A DNA stretch of 64,000 nt from Eucalyptus grandis. Taxonomy: Eukaryota > Streptophyta > Magnoliopsida > Myrtales > Myrtaceae. Location of the stretch: the NCBI RefSeq assembly GCF_016545825.1, contig NC_052618.1, forward strand, positions 57,652,561-57,716,560. The letters run 5' to 3'. A program made the translations under genes and the position numbers. Position 1 is the stretch's first letter; each line of letters starts with the position of its first letter. A model generated the notes under the pieces. The model saw nothing but the letters and a program-made list of their open reading frames with translations. It had not been told where the DNA came from and did no database searches. Shown here piece by piece: positions 13,601-26,045 of this stretch.

Positions 13601-15216
13601 TTTTTTACTTTTCTCAAAGATTTGCTTATTCAATCATTTTATCCAAATGTCTTCTCCAACCAATGACTTGCGTGCACAATATACATATTAGCAATTTAGC
13701 AACATTGTCCTTATATGTCACAAAAGGAATACAGAATCATGATCTTACTTTAGGTACGCTTGTGTTTATATTATGCTGATAAACGTACAACTATAACCTC
13801 TTCCTCGCCTTTACAACCGATTATCTTTTTTATGTTCGTGTTGATCGGGAACAAAACCTGCCTTTGTGTTCAAGCGAGGGCGATTAGTCAATTAGAAATA
13901 TTTTTGTTCGGGATTTTCGAGCTGCGATGTAATTAAATCAGAGTATTCACTAATAAAGAGTTAAAGAAAAACATAAAATGAAAAATTATGTATATAAGTC
14001 AAAAACCTCAATTGACTCACTTTTTTTCCTTTATGTGTATCTTAAGTTATCTTCACATGCAACGATTCTACAAATTTGTCAAAGTATTGACTGCTCTCAC
14101 ACTCTTCCAAAATCACTTTTTTAAGCATGCTCTAAATTTATGCTCGCTGTTTTAATTTTTTGATGTTAGCGAAGATGACAATTCAAATCACTTAAAACAA
14201 AGAGTCGGAGTCCAGAAATGTATAAATTAGCAGGCTACGTAAGTATGGCTTTCTACATAAGTCCTATGTGATCAGCATTATTTAAATTGAAAATTGAATC
14301 CAACACAATAATTAATCAGCGCCAGAGCCACTACAAAACAGTTCCAACATGCTTAATATTTTACCACATTCGACCTATAAATTCGGAAGTTTCCGCTTGC
14401 CTCCCCCAAGATTAGTCGTTGTAGCTAATGCAATAAAATGCAAACCAATAATTTTCTATTCAGCCTCTCGGCCATTACTTATTTGCTTGGCCATGTTCGA
14501 GCAAACTAGAAGAGAAGCGCCCGACAAGATCGCTGACAACAGAACTGAGATCATCTTATGTTGAGTGACGAATTTTCCTTCTTCATTTTTCATTTTCTTC
14601 TGTTAGGATAAACGCTGAACGACGAAGTTTTGATATTGATGGTGTCATGTCAAAAGATGAGGGCGTCGCTGCAATTGCTTCATCACCTTGTTGGGGTGGA
14701 TACATATATTTTAGCCCAAAAAAAGAAAGGTATAGATGCAAATAAAATAAATTATTTCAGATTCAGATGAAAGTGGGCGGTAACGAATTCCCCAATTAAT
14801 GCGCCCATGTTCTGGAAACCACCCGCGGTACCGACGAATAAAGGAAAGGAAGAGAAGAAGAAGAGGGTAACAAAATAGACAAGTTGGCATGGTATGTATA
14901 AACGACGCAGCGAATATCCGTAACTTATTACAAAACACTGTGGATTGACGTCGTACATATCTGCTGAGTTGTAGCTGTCATAAAGAAGAAGAAGAAGAAG
15001 AAGAGGAGGAGGAGGAGGAGGAGGAGGCTTAGATTCATGGTTGACAGTTTGAAGAAAAGAAAGAGAACGAGACGTTCCATGAGTTCCAACCGTCCATACC
15101 ATCGTCAGATGCATAAAATTCCAAGAAGAAAATGCACAAACTTGAACTCGCGCCAATGAACACCAATGCAGGATGATATTAACGGCTCGCGCCGACATAA
15201 AGGAAATCCTACGACT

Positions 15217-15873
15217 TCAATAAGTACCTTGTCTTTGCCCTAAGATGGACAAGAACCTCTTCTTCACGTTCCCCATTGAATAGCAACCCCTGAACTTGTC
15301 TGAGTATTCCCTCCTCTCCCCGAAGCTCAGCGTCAAATCCGGAGATCCGTAGCCATCTTCTTTCTCGTCGCCAATCTCTTCATTGTCATAAAGCATAGAA
15401 GATCCCGAGCAAGAGAAAAAATGGCGATGGATACGGAACCTCGAAGTGGATGGGGAAGAGTTATAAGATGACCAAGACGACGACGATGTCGACCCTGAAG
15501 AAACCGATGATGACGGTGATGCACGATGGGACCTTTTAGAGGTGAACCTTGAGAAAGCGGCGCTCATGGACAAGTTCCGCTTGCGATGACGGCCCTGCGA
15601 GGAGGAGCTGGAACCGGTGAGCACAGGGGTGGAGATGGAAGGAGGAGGCGTGAGGGGACGGAGAGAGGCGTCGGAGAAGGCGTGCTTCGGCGTCCCCGGC
15701 TGGGACTCCCAAGTGAAGGGCACCGAGCGGGCGGCCCCGCCATAGTAGGGGAGGCGGGAGGAGGTGTTCGCGACGGAGCCTTCCCTAGACAAGAGCCTAG
15801 AGAAGAACTTGCCATCTTGCTTGATTTGGAAGGTCTCTGGATGGTCCCTAGGGTTAAGGCTGCGATTCATCAT
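15217..15873 (-). CDS. DUF688-type protein with VPFTWESQPGTPK motif
   Basis: Single exon, 218 residues. The hallmark is VPFTWESQPGTPK at residues 51-63, diagnostic of the plant DUF688 family, whose biochemical role is not established. Other parts: a basic RGRHRKRNLS-like stretch around residues 93-102, a long Ser-rich low-complexity segment around 115-145, an acidic patch with DNEEIGDEKEDG around 163-174, and a conserved-looking C-terminus ending VKKRFLSILGQRQGTY. There is no signal peptide or membrane segment. Met1 and Met2 are adjacent, so the start could be either. Its position between an LBD15 gene and a WEB gene matches Arabidopsis At2g40475 (ASG8) between At2g40470 and At2g40480, from memory, so it is probably the orthologue. 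Function unknown. Confidence 0.8.
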   Translation of the reverse strand: MMNRSLNPRDHPETFQIKQDGKFFSRLLSREGSVANTSSRLPYYGGAARSVPFTWESQPGTPKHAFSDASLRPLTPPPSISTPVLTGSSSSSQGRHRKRNLSMSAAFSRFTSKRSHRASPSSSVSSGSTSSSSWSSYNSSPSTSRFRIHRHFFSCSGSSMLYDNEEIGDEKEDGYGSPDLTLSFGERREYSDKFRGCYSMGNVKKRFLSILGQRQGTY

Positions 15874-16568
15874 TTTCTTGTTTTCCTTTTCGGGAAGGTG
15901 AAGAAGGGGCTCTTCTTCTCAGATGTATGGGGGTGGCTCTCAGGCTCTTGCAAGATCTGAAGATTCAAGATCCGAAGAAGAAGCTGATCGGGAGAGAAAA
16001 TAATGGAATAGAATAGAATAAATCTTGATGAGAGTGTGGTCGAAGGTCGTGGGAATTTAGCAATTTGCGGCAATAATTTAAGCTGCTTCTCTCCCCTCAA
16101 AGGCTAATATCATTAAATTGCTTCCCCTTTTTATGCGGCAATTAAATAAGGCGTTTTCATTGACTATGCACGTTTTCATATGGGGATTTTTTTCTCAAGT
16201 TGGAAAGTGGAAAAGTTTAGTGTTGATGCAGCATGTCCTTGCCCGATGAACATTTATTTGTGGACCGATTGATTATGTCATCATGAACTGTTAGAAAAAG
16301 ATTATTTTATAGGCTTGCTATATAAATCGAGACATATAGATTGGTGCGACTATTAGTGCTCAAATATTTTAAGGCAGCGAACATAGAATCTAGACCACCG
16401 CAGGGAAATGAATGATTGATGTGTACCATTTGAACCATCCAATTTAATTCTGTAACGTGTATGTGTGGCGGGGGGGGTGGAAGTGAGGAAGGAAAACGGA
16501 TATATGAGAAGGCTGTGTAATCTCTTAGGCTGGACTATGTACATATAGCATAACCTCAAAAATAAACA

Positions 16569-16604
16569 ATCTCACTTCGACCAAAAAAAAAAATCTCCCT
16601 TCGA
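16569..16604 (+). mobile_element. Retroposon stub: CC plus poly(A) with target duplication
   Basis: ATCTCACTTCGA (16569-16580) and ATCTCCCTTCGA (16593-16604) differ at one base and flank CC followed by a run of A. This looks like a retroposon truncated to its last few bases. Two similar stubs lie at 20291-20339 and 62951-63008. Confidence 0.45.
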
Positions 16605-17420
16605 AACTTCCGCTCTAAACCAAGCTTTTGTCTCGTATTTTGAATTTCTGATGATGATATGATAAGGTAATTTTTCTATTATAGCATGTGCGAGTAAATT
16701 AAGATTAGGAAATAGATGGGTCCAACACTGTCACACAAACCCTCCTCATAATTATGTGTTTGCTCGAAAAAGCAAAATCAAAATTACGCAATAGTTCCAT
16801 ATTCGCTAAACTATTTGAGAGAATATAAAAGTTTCAATTAATGCCTCTATTTAGTAGAATTCGCAATGCATGCATTAATTCAATTATATAAAATGGGATA
16901 ATCGTCAATGCAAGGAATAAAACTTTAAGAAAATTACTAGTTAAGAATAATAAAACGAAAGAAATATGTGGGGAATTTTTGTATATTTTAATGTTTATAA
17001 TGAAGAATACATCAACCTATTTATAGGTTTTATAAGATAACTATTGAAGTTAAAGTATATAAATCAAAATATACACGACCAAAAGAAGGTATGCTCGTGA
17101 TATTGAAAAATACATAAAATTAATAAAATTATCAAATGAAATCCCTAATTATTTCTAACATCTCCTCTCAAACTCAACGTAACTAAGTCAGCTTGAGTTT
17201 GAAATCAAGTCAAATGATGTTTATTAAGTGTGAGGCAATGTCTGGTTGCTATTCGTGGCTAAACTTTCAAATCTAGCTAGTTTGAGGATGGCGAGTTTAG
17301 TGATAAAGTTGGCCTCTTGAAACAAAAGGGGAAAGGTTGAGAGTCGGAAGGGAAATAGCAAGCGGGAAATGCGACTACCTTGCGAAACAATAACTAAGCA
17401 ACGTGGCCCATATGACTAGT

Positions 17421-18114
17421 TAGGTGTGTGCAAAATACCCGGGAACCGCCCGGACCGCCGGGAAACCGGACTGGAACCGCCCGGAACCGACAGTTCTTGA
17501 GGGAACCGGTCGGTTCCGGTTCCAATTTTTGGAACCGGTGGGTAATGGTCCGGTTCCCGGTTCCATGAGCGGATCCGCCCACCCGAACCGGACTGGAACC
17601 TTTTAAAATTAAAAAAAAAAATTACTAAAAGAAACCTTAGATTAGATCTCATCTCCGCACTCCCTTCATCTTCGCTCTCTCTCTTTGTCTCTTCCTCGGT
17701 TCCTCCTAATCCTATCGCCATTTCGATTCCTCCTTGAGCGTCGACGCCGCCGTCGTTGCTCCTCCGCCGCTACTCCTCCACCGCTGCTATTCGCCCCCTC
17801 ACGTCAGCCGCCACCCGCCACAGCCGCGGAAAATTGTTTCGCGATCATTCTATGTTGAAAACCGGACCATAGACCTCCTCCCTTCCTTCCCAACTCATAG
17901 ACCCGATCGTTCTATGTTGAAAACCAAAATTGTTTCGCGTCAAGATCGGTTCCATGGATCCACCCTGGAACCGGACCGGATCGGCGGTCCGATTCCCGGA
18001 TGGATCCATGCAACAAATGGGTGGATCCCGGTTCCAATTTTTCGGAACCGGTCCTTAGCGGGCGGTTTTCGGTTCTAGGTCGGGAACCGCCCGCCCGGAC
18101 CATGCACACCCCTA
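17421..18114. mobile_element. hAT-type MITE, GC-rich, 694 bp
   Basis: The left end is TAGGTGTGTGCA and the reverse complement of the right end is TAGGGGTGTGCA. Both are flanked by the identical 8-bp duplication TGACTAGT (17413-17420 and 18115-18122). An 8-bp duplication and a TAGGG-like terminus fit the hAT superfamily. Inside, the arms are saturated with GGAACCGG and CCGGTTCC motifs in opposite orientations, so it can fold into a long hairpin. The centre (about 17640-17940) has an unrelated CT/CG-rich segment with two copies of a TTCTATGTTGAAAACC tract. No transposase frame is present, so it depends on an autonomous relative. Confidence 0.8.
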
Positions 18115-20290
18115 TGACTAGTGTCGTAGTATTAAGCGACCTATATGGCAAGCTTGGGAAAATAGTTATTAAGCGATGCGACTTGTGCGACTGATATCGA
18201 TATAAAGCCAACTAAGCTTGATTGGGTAAGGCGTTCAATGCGGTTGGTGTTTGTGCAATCTTCTGAAAACTTAAGAGAATGAATATAGCCGCATGATGGA
18301 TTTAGTCATTATAGAAGGGACGTGTGTATATCTTCTCATATCATTTCGAGAACTATATAGAGGATAGTCATTACTTATATTGATCATTCTAAAAAAATGT
18401 ATGAATACTTCAATATAATTTGTGCGATGCTATAAGTCTTTACATTTTCCCTTGGCTTTCCAGGTGAGTTGACACTAGTTTAAATATATAAGATTTCCAA
18501 TTAAAACTAGGGAAAATGAAATCACCACTCCCCAGTTAACATAAAATTAAACTCTTGCATTTCAAAAATATATAAATATTAAATCATGCATATATCTAAC
18601 AGTTTAAAATTTTAGGTTGAACTTTCTTAATACCATATATGTATTAGAGTTAGCATTATCAATTTCATGTATGTATGTCTCTCCTAATCTGGCTTGCACG
18701 TAAAAGGAGGGAGATGTTGAATATTCTCAAATACTGCTTAACAATGGGTCCTATATTATTTTTATATTCATATAATTTCGTTTTACACTTTTAGAACCGC
18801 TTACTGTAATCCGGTAGATCAAATTTCAATCTAAAGTTGGCGTGCTAAGTATTAATACTCTTAGCTGTTCAAAAACAAAAGAAGAATACTATGATTCCTT
18901 CTTTCAGTGTAAGATTGACTGAGGAATGTCACTAGTAGCTCTTTCTCCCTGAGCATTAGGTGTCACTTTGTGCTGCAACGAGGATCCGCATTCAAGACTA
19001 ATTCGTCACCCAACCGTACACGAGAATGAACCGATGAATTGTCCAACTAACCAATCAATTGCACCAGTTCCTGTGGGCACAGATTGGTAGCCCTAGTTTT
19101 AAATGCTTCTCGTGACTCTATTACGGCTGAACTATTTGTTCCTTTTACTTTATTCCTCTCGCATTAAATCGCACGAATAAGGTCATGCCTGCCATGGTAG
19201 GTAGCTGCACGATAGATCCCACGGTGGTTGCATTCGATGCAGCGCCACGTGGGACTTAGAAGTGAGAGGGGGTCCTTGATAAAACAGTCATTTTCTAATT
19301 GAATATATTATATGGCATAACAATACTTCTTAACTATTATACTTTCGTGGATTTGTGCAGTTCTAAGCTTCCGCGATTATATCGTAAGGTAGCAGAGTCT
19401 TGTTGTTCAGTCTTGAAAAATAGAAAATTATTTTTCACCGTGATGAATTTGATAAGTATTTTTATAAGAGTCACAAAACTTTCAATACGATGACTTATGT
19501 TTGATGAATATGTTGATAACTTATTGATACTTAAATGTAATTGACAAAAACAAATTTAACGGTTTACAAATTACCAATTTCATGCTAAATTACTGACTTT
19601 TATTTGCATAACTCAGCTAGCAAATGAAAATCCCCGCAGGACGAGGTATATGATCCTTACCCCGTATTTGATCCACAGGATGTGTCGATCAAAAGCTTAA
19701 AGTCCTCAAATGCTCCATCAGGATTGATTTTAGACTTAATTATCGAACTCATCAAGATATGGCAATACGGTCTCCTCTAAAGCATTAATTAAAGCCTGCC
19801 CGTAAACTACGTACGTCTCATTAATGCTTTTAGCCAAGGCGTTGATCAAAGTCGTGGAGAGCGTCGAGCATTTAATTTTTGAGTGAGAAACAATTTAGTG
19901 GCCGTGTCAGCGTGCGGATTAGACGGGGCAACATGACTGCAGATCACGTGCAAGCTCCTCAAATCTCGATATCTCCTTCCTCTCAACTTAATTAATCACA
20001 ATTAGGGTACTTGATTCTGTATTTACTTTCGCACGCTTGTACTTCCTCAGTTATAAAAGGATTCACGCGGAAAATAATATTAGGAATGATGGGGAAGGTT
20101 CGGTTCTCTTTCTGCCCCCACTACTCTTTATTATGGTCCCGGTAAGCAACAATCTAGATAGATTCTGAAATCGGACGGCACCAATCCTACCAAGCTGATT
20201 TTAGTTTCAAATTTTTGGAACTAGCTATTATTGATCTAATCCTGCTTCTGGGTGCGAAACCAGACTAAACATGACCAGAGGACCAGCCAG

Positions 20291-20339
20291 GAAACCTTAA
20301 GTTTTTTTTTTTTTTTGGTCGGTAGAAACCTTAAGTTTT
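20291..20339 (-). mobile_element. Retroposon stub with 15-bp target duplication
   Basis: GAAACCTTAAGTTTT occurs at 20291-20305 and again, identically, at 20325-20339. Between them are about 11 T and GGTCGGTA. Read on the minus strand the insert is TACCGACC followed by poly(A): the tail end of a retroposon inserted with a perfect target-site duplication. Confidence 0.6.
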
Positions 20340-21109
20340 ACCTTGCATCTTATATGCTTGTTGTTGTTGCTTACTCTATTTTGTTATGGCTGCTATTTAT
20401 CTTGTTGTAGATAAAAGGATGCTTTACGAAGTTTGTCATTTTAATCTAATAATCATAGTCGGTTCCAAAATCGATTTCAGAGTTTACAAGATATATTCCA
20501 AATACTAAATGTATGCTTAACGGCATTTTTTTTCCCTTTTCGGTCTAAGTCAGCATGCTAAATTGACTTAATTATGAATAAATATTAAACTACGGTCCAT
20601 TTGTTAAAGTTTCCACCAACGTCATAAGATATAAGAGATAGACACAAACCACGGAATTCTTGTTGCATAAGCTCGAGAGGACTTATTCAATCGGTCACAT
20701 GGGACTTATGCTAGATGTTCGGAATACTCTCATAGTAGTCGGTCGACTCTCAACTCAATTCACATTGATCAAAAGTCGAAGTTCACGCAATTTTCTTGAC
20801 ATTTTTCTATCCCAAATTAGTGGAATGTGGACTTTGGAGTAGTCAATTTGGTTTGGATTATTTACATTAAGAAAAGTCAAATGCGGATTGTATTGCTATT
20901 TCCCTCTTGATCGTATGCTTTTTTGGTGAATCCACCTCTATTGAATTCAGGTATAATGGTCTAAAAAGTAAAATGAGATTCAAACTAACGAAAAGAGGCG
21001 ATAATATACTATACAACAAACAATAGTCTCCATTTTATGATACAAAAAATTAGGCTTTTTATATGTGCCTCATGTAGATAATGTGGTATATAAAACCAAG
21101 GAACGTATA

Positions 21110-21360
21110 GTGAAAGTTTTAGAACTTGTCATGAAATACAATTAAATACTAAAACTTTTAAAAAGTGTAATTATATCCTAAAATTTGTTACAAATGTGCA
21201 ATCGAATTTTAAAACTTTCAAAAATTATCTACATTAGTTTAAATCATACCACGTAAAATGGTTGATGTCCATATTAATAATTTCTAATTCAAGTTAGCCG
21301 AGAGGATTAACTTGTCAAATTGTATGTTTTGGACTGAATTGACAGGGTAAACCAAAATAG
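21110..21360. mobile_element. Partial inverted-repeat element, family A arm
   Basis: It contains AAATGGTTGATGTCCA, a TTTCTAATTCAAGTTAGCC tract and AACTTGTCAAATTG, which match the right arm of the element at about 13.44-13.59 kb with divergence. An upstream tract of repeated CCTAAAATTTG/ACTAAAACTTTTAAA is also seen. No left arm is clear, so it is a fragment or a heavily decayed copy. Confidence 0.4.
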
Positions 21361-22380
21361 AGGTCCTCATCCTTGACGACTACAGAAAGCTTCTATTTTT
21401 GGTTGGTATCATTATGGATCCAATTACGTGAGCGACTTGTTATTATAAAATCGACTAATTGTATTATTTCACATTTAAGAGTTCAAAATGCAATAAAGAG
21501 GAGTTTGTATTTTTCAATTGGCACCATTATGGATCTAATTGAGCGGCTGGCCATCATTGAACAGACGGATTATTCTCACTCCTATCTAAAAAGTTCAAAA
21601 ATGCAAACTCAAAGCGGAAACTCCCCTCGCTTAACCAAGCTGAAATGTCATTAGCCGCGACAGATCGGGGGGGCGCTCTGATTGAAAGCCCGGCCCATCA
21701 TCATCGGGAAAAGAAAAAGGCGATAAAGTTTTTAAGCAAAGTTCCGGAATTTCTTACCGCAATCCCCGTTATACGAAAAAGGGAAGAAAAAAAAAAGGAA
21801 AAGACTCGTCAACAACCTCCAACAACCAAAAAGAAAAGCAAAAGAAAGATCCCCGCAATCTCTCTCTCTCTTTCTTTCTTTCTTTCTCTCTCTCGCTGCC
21901 GGCACGTTTCAAGAAATCGATTCTTGGAACATTCTCTCGTTTGACTTCTGGGCGTCATCGACCAATCCGGAACCGCGTACCCACATCGCCATCCAAGCTC
22001 ACGGTCCTCGTCGCCCCCTCAAATCGCCCCCCGCCGTGGCCTTTAATAAATCAGAACCCCGGAAAAAGTTCCCTCCTTTATCCTCTTTCCTTTTCCCCTG
22101 TTTCGCCCTGTTTCTCTCTTTAATCAGTGCACTCATCCCGTGTGGACCATCTTCTTTTGCCTCTCGAATTCTTCACTCCCCACTCTGATTTTCACCTTTC
22201 CCTCTCTCTCTCTCTCTCTACCCCCTCTCATTTTCACCTTTTCCTCTCTCTCTCTACCCCAGTACCCCCCCTTCTCTCTCTGCAATGCCAGCAGCGGCAC
22301 AATCATGACGGTCCATTATTGTTCTTGGTAATTCAAAAGTTGCTCCGCCAGAGATCGCTTTTTTCTGGTTTTTCGTTTCC

Positions 22381-22569
22381 ATGATGGGTTCTTTTTCTTC
22401 GGGTTCTTTAAAGGGTGTTGATCCCGCGCGAGAAGATCCACCTCTGCTTCGGCAATGGCGGAGAACCCGGATGGTGTTCTGGACAAATGTTGCTCCAAGG
22501 AGTACTACCCGAGCCCGGAAGGCGACTTCGGGCCCGGCGGCACCGAGATGGCGGGCGCGAAGAAGGTGA
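22381..22569 (+). other. Overlapping upstream ORF of the WEB gene
   Basis: An ATGATG at 22381 opens a 62-codon frame that starts 74 nt before the WEB start codon, is out of frame with it and overlaps its first 115 nt. If the transcript starts upstream of 22381, as the long CT-rich leader suggests, this would dampen WEB translation. The peptide resembles nothing known. Confidence 0.35.
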
Positions 22570-25500
22570 ATTTGAGGGTCGAGATTGATACTTCGCCGCC
22601 GTTCGGGTCGGTGAAGGAGGCGGTGACCCATTTCGAAGGAAGTGGATCTTGGTTCTCGCTCCACGGCCTTGGACTTAGACATTCTTATGTAAGTTCGATT
22701 TGAGCGCGCTGTTTTTATGTAATGACTGATTAATTCTTTGGTTAAGTACGTGTTTAGTCTATAGGTTGCTTTGCTCAGTTGGAGTTTAATCAGTCTACTG
22801 TTTTTGTTTCTTTCTTGTGGGAAGTGTTTACTTTCTTTCGAATTGGCATTAATTCCAAAGAAGCTTCTCTGCTTTTTTTAGAGATAAATTTCCAAAAAAA
22901 TATTGCGCAATCGCTACATATGAAACAAAACCAGTGAGTTGCAGGTCCCGTAGTTCCTGGATACTTCAATTTCATGCATGTTCTGGTCGGATATCTTTCT
23001 TAGGGAGTTGATTAGCAATGAGAACTTAATGACATAGTGTGGACTTGGAAGTAAGTTGTGGTCTTTCGTCTTACAGATTAGTTCCATTAAATTATGCTTT
23101 TATGGACGTGCATAATGTGTTGTAAATGCATTATCAGAAGCGATTTGTCATTTCCTTTAATTGGATTTGCAATACACAATTGTTTACGAGGAATTTCTTG
23201 TGTGCATTTTCTTATTATTAAGCAGCAACTTCGTTGAGCAGAACTGGAATTCTTAAGATAATACATTAATACAGGCACCTTGATTATATTTATCTGTATT
23301 GGTCCATTCATATGGGGTCAGTGGGGGAAGCCAAGCTGAGCAGAATGCTCGTCATTTCCCCGTATGTTCGACTTCAACGAGTGTTAATACCTATGAGCAT
23401 TTTGTGGGCTCTTAAGTGGGAGAGCTAGCCATAGCCATAAGTTAGTTGCTTTTATGCTCATGGTGGGCCGCAAATGCTTGTGGTGTTTTTTCTAGAAAAC
23501 AAGATAATGACAAGACAAATTGAACTTTAGGAGAAGATTAAGGACACAGGACTGTAGATTCCCCACTTATAGTTAAGGACCCTGTATAAGAGCTAACTAG
23601 TTACGTAACTTGCATGTGAAGAGCTACATGAATCTCTCGCCCTCTGCATTCCGGTATGTGATAATCATCTGCTAATGATATGAGCCTAAAGGACAGAATC
23701 AGCACCCAGATGAATTCAGTTCTTTCAGTTTTCAACCAAAGAAACAGACTGTTATAAGCAAGATAGCTGTGGGAGCCTCTGCATGTACGAGGCCTTTTGT
23801 AAGCTAAAATTTGCTTTTGGATGAAAAATCTAAGTTTCTTGTCCTGCTGTCTGCAAGAGACCAAGCCTCCCAATCTTTCATTTCATCGGCGTGCAAACAC
23901 CCCTAGCATGAAAATCTATCATAAGTATATTCACTAGTGAGTTGGAGATCTCACCTTCTACTGCTACTTGCATTAAAGACTTCTGCATATTGGACACTCT
24001 TTTACCATTCAAAATCATTTTAAAGCATAATGTAGATCATCATTGAAAGTGCTTATGCCTCAAGTCGGTCGCTTGTTGTGAAATTGTTTCTCATGGTGCT
24101 GAGATGTTGCGTGCCTGACACGTGCAAATAATTTTCTTTTCATGTTGATTTTATGCTTATAATTATCTTCTCATATTACTTTGAAATGACCATCTCTGTG
24201 GATCTCCATAAAGTGGTGATAAACAGTCACATGGTGACTCTAAAAGGTTATCTCCATGGAAGTGAGGAGTGATCTCTGGAACCTCTTAATGCAGTATGCC
24301 TTTTTGCTATCTCCATTCCTATATGAAAGAAAACCCATCACATTCAAGAGTCAAGAATATAATATTGACAAGCCACTCTTTTTTTGTTTTCTTATGAACA
24401 TACATAATCCATTCAATTTCAACATATAGAAAGAGAATCCAGTTTTCTGCGTTTTCTTTCCGCTTATCTACCCACTGCACATGCTTTGCCTACACAATTG
24501 TGCAGTGAAACGACACTACTGGATCTTTCTGACTTTTCATTGTGTATTGCCTTTTCTCAGCTTCAGGGAATTGGAGGAGTTGACTTAAAGAAAGTGGAAG
24601 AACAGACACTAGAATTGGAGAAGAATCTGATTGTGAAAGAACTGGAAACGCTTGATGTATTAGAAGAACTGGGAACAACCAAAAGGATTGTGGAAGATTT
24701 GAAGTGGCAGCTCCAGCATGAAGCGCTGAAATCCATGACAGTCCCCGAACCACAAGAACGGATGCCAACTCCTATGAATGAGGACATAAAAAAGGAAAAT
24801 CATAAGTATATTCTGAGCAATCACGAGCAAGCCGTGGGAACTTCCAGCCTGTGCCCTTCTCCATCTCCTGATTTGATCCTGATGGAGTTGAATCAAGCGA
24901 AGTTGAACCTGGGTAAAACCATACATGAGCTTGGTCTGATTCAAACATCCGTTGAGTCTCTCAATAAGAAAATAAAGAAAGAGAAAGCCTCGCTTGAGAA
25001 AACCCGCCAGAGGCTGACATCAAAGCCCGCAGGCGCATCATATCTGAAGGAAGAACCAGAACGGCAAAGGACGAAGCCGCTATTGGTGGACGATTCTGAC
25101 CTCTTTGGGAACTGCAAAAATATCATGGAATTACTTCCAGATGGGAATTACAGGCCTGAGCAATATAGCGAGGTCGATGAAGCTAGAAACTTTGGAGTAT
25201 CTAGAGCTGTTCCGTCAGTCCAGCAGATGAATGCTAGCAAGAAGACTGCTGAGATGAGATTAATTGCAGCCAGGAAGATGGAGGAAGCAGCTAGGGCTGC
25301 AGAGGCAGTTGCACTTGCTGAGATAAAGGCTTTATCAACCAATGAAGAGTCATTTCAGTTCCTCCTTCCTGAGCCAGATAATGCAATCTCATTCTTGGAA
25401 AGGTCATCCCCATCTCCTTTCAACTCTAAGACTCAGAATGGAGTGAAGGCGCAAAAGAAAAATATAGGAGAGGCCCTGTCCCAAAATGATGTGGCCAATA

Positions 25501-26045
25501 CTCCTAAGGTTTCTATTCTAAAGAAGTTAGAGGATGCAACAGAAGAAGTCAAATTCAGTCAGCAAGCCCTGGAAGAGGCTCTAAACAGAGTGGAGATTGC
25601 AAATAAGAAGCAACTCGCAGCTGGTGAGGCCTTGCGCAAATGGACACCGAAGCATGATCACAGGGGAGCGGGACCTGCTAAGAGAGTGAATCTCTCCAAT
25701 CCATCTGATCATCCACTAAATTCACCGCTCATAGATATGCGCAGGCCGGATCTTGCTGATGAGGAACAGAAACCTGTTTTGAGGCCCACGGTTTCGATGC
25801 GGGACGTGCTGAGCAGGAAGCAAGCGCTGCCAGAAGAATTTGTAGCAAGAAGACAGACCGAAGGTCGACGGGTTGCTCTAAGTCAGATGCTTAATGAACT
25901 GAGAGAAGATCTAACGTTCCCAGCCAAGGCTGAAGGGAACCGTCAAAAGCAGTTCCTAGCGCAGCGCAAGAAGTTCGGTTTCATACACATCTCGCTGCCC
26001 TTGACAAAACACAATAAGAAAAACGTGCAACCTTCGGACTTATGA
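22455..26045 (+). CDS. WEB family coiled-coil protein (DUF827)
   Basis: Two exons, 22455-22688 and 24561-26045, joined in phase 0 across a 1.87-kb intron; 572 residues. The N-terminal exon has the family's IDTSPPFGSVKEAVTHFEG motif. Exon 2 opens with VDLKKVEEQTLELEKNLIVKE and continues as alternating Glu/Lys/Leu heptads, the long coiled coil of WEB proteins (WEB1/PMI2 relatives, which act in chloroplast photorelocation). Later segments KKTAEMRLIAARKMEEAARAAEA and ALEEALNRVEIANKKQLAAGEALRKW are also family-typical. The C-terminus is basic. There is no signal peptide. The start ATG sits in a good context (GCAATGG) but an overlapping upstream frame starts at 22381. The acceptor is ambiguous: CTCAG and CTTCAG lie 6 nt apart and both keep frame (with or without Leu-Gln). 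Probably the orthologue of At2g40480. The exact cellular role of this member is unknown. Confidence 0.88.

Larger units (their letters stand above)
7645..15216. other. Intergenic: LBD15 leader/promoter and repeats
   Basis: The first few hundred bases (7645 to about 8050) are the purine/pyrimidine-biased leader and promoter side of the LBD gene, with GA runs near 7596-7618 and 8010-8041. The rest holds a T32 run at 10618-10649, a (CT)19 tract at 11000-11037, a family A inverted-repeat element near 12.93-13.60 kb, and an AAG then GGA triplet run at about 14983-15027, just downstream of the DUF688 gene. A 16-base unit containing ACCAAACACATGG is tandemly doubled near 9284-9312. I recognise no gene in it. 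Confidence 0.55.
15874..22454. other. Intergenic between divergent DUF688 and WEB genes
   Basis: The gene starts face away from each other. The stretch holds a retroposon stub at about 16569-16604, a GC-rich hAT-type MITE at 17421-18114, another stub at 20291-20339, a partial family A arm at about 21110-21360, and CACGTG G-boxes at about 19252 and 19945. From about 21.7 kb it becomes the CT-rich leader and promoter of the WEB gene. No gene recognised. Confidence 0.55.
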
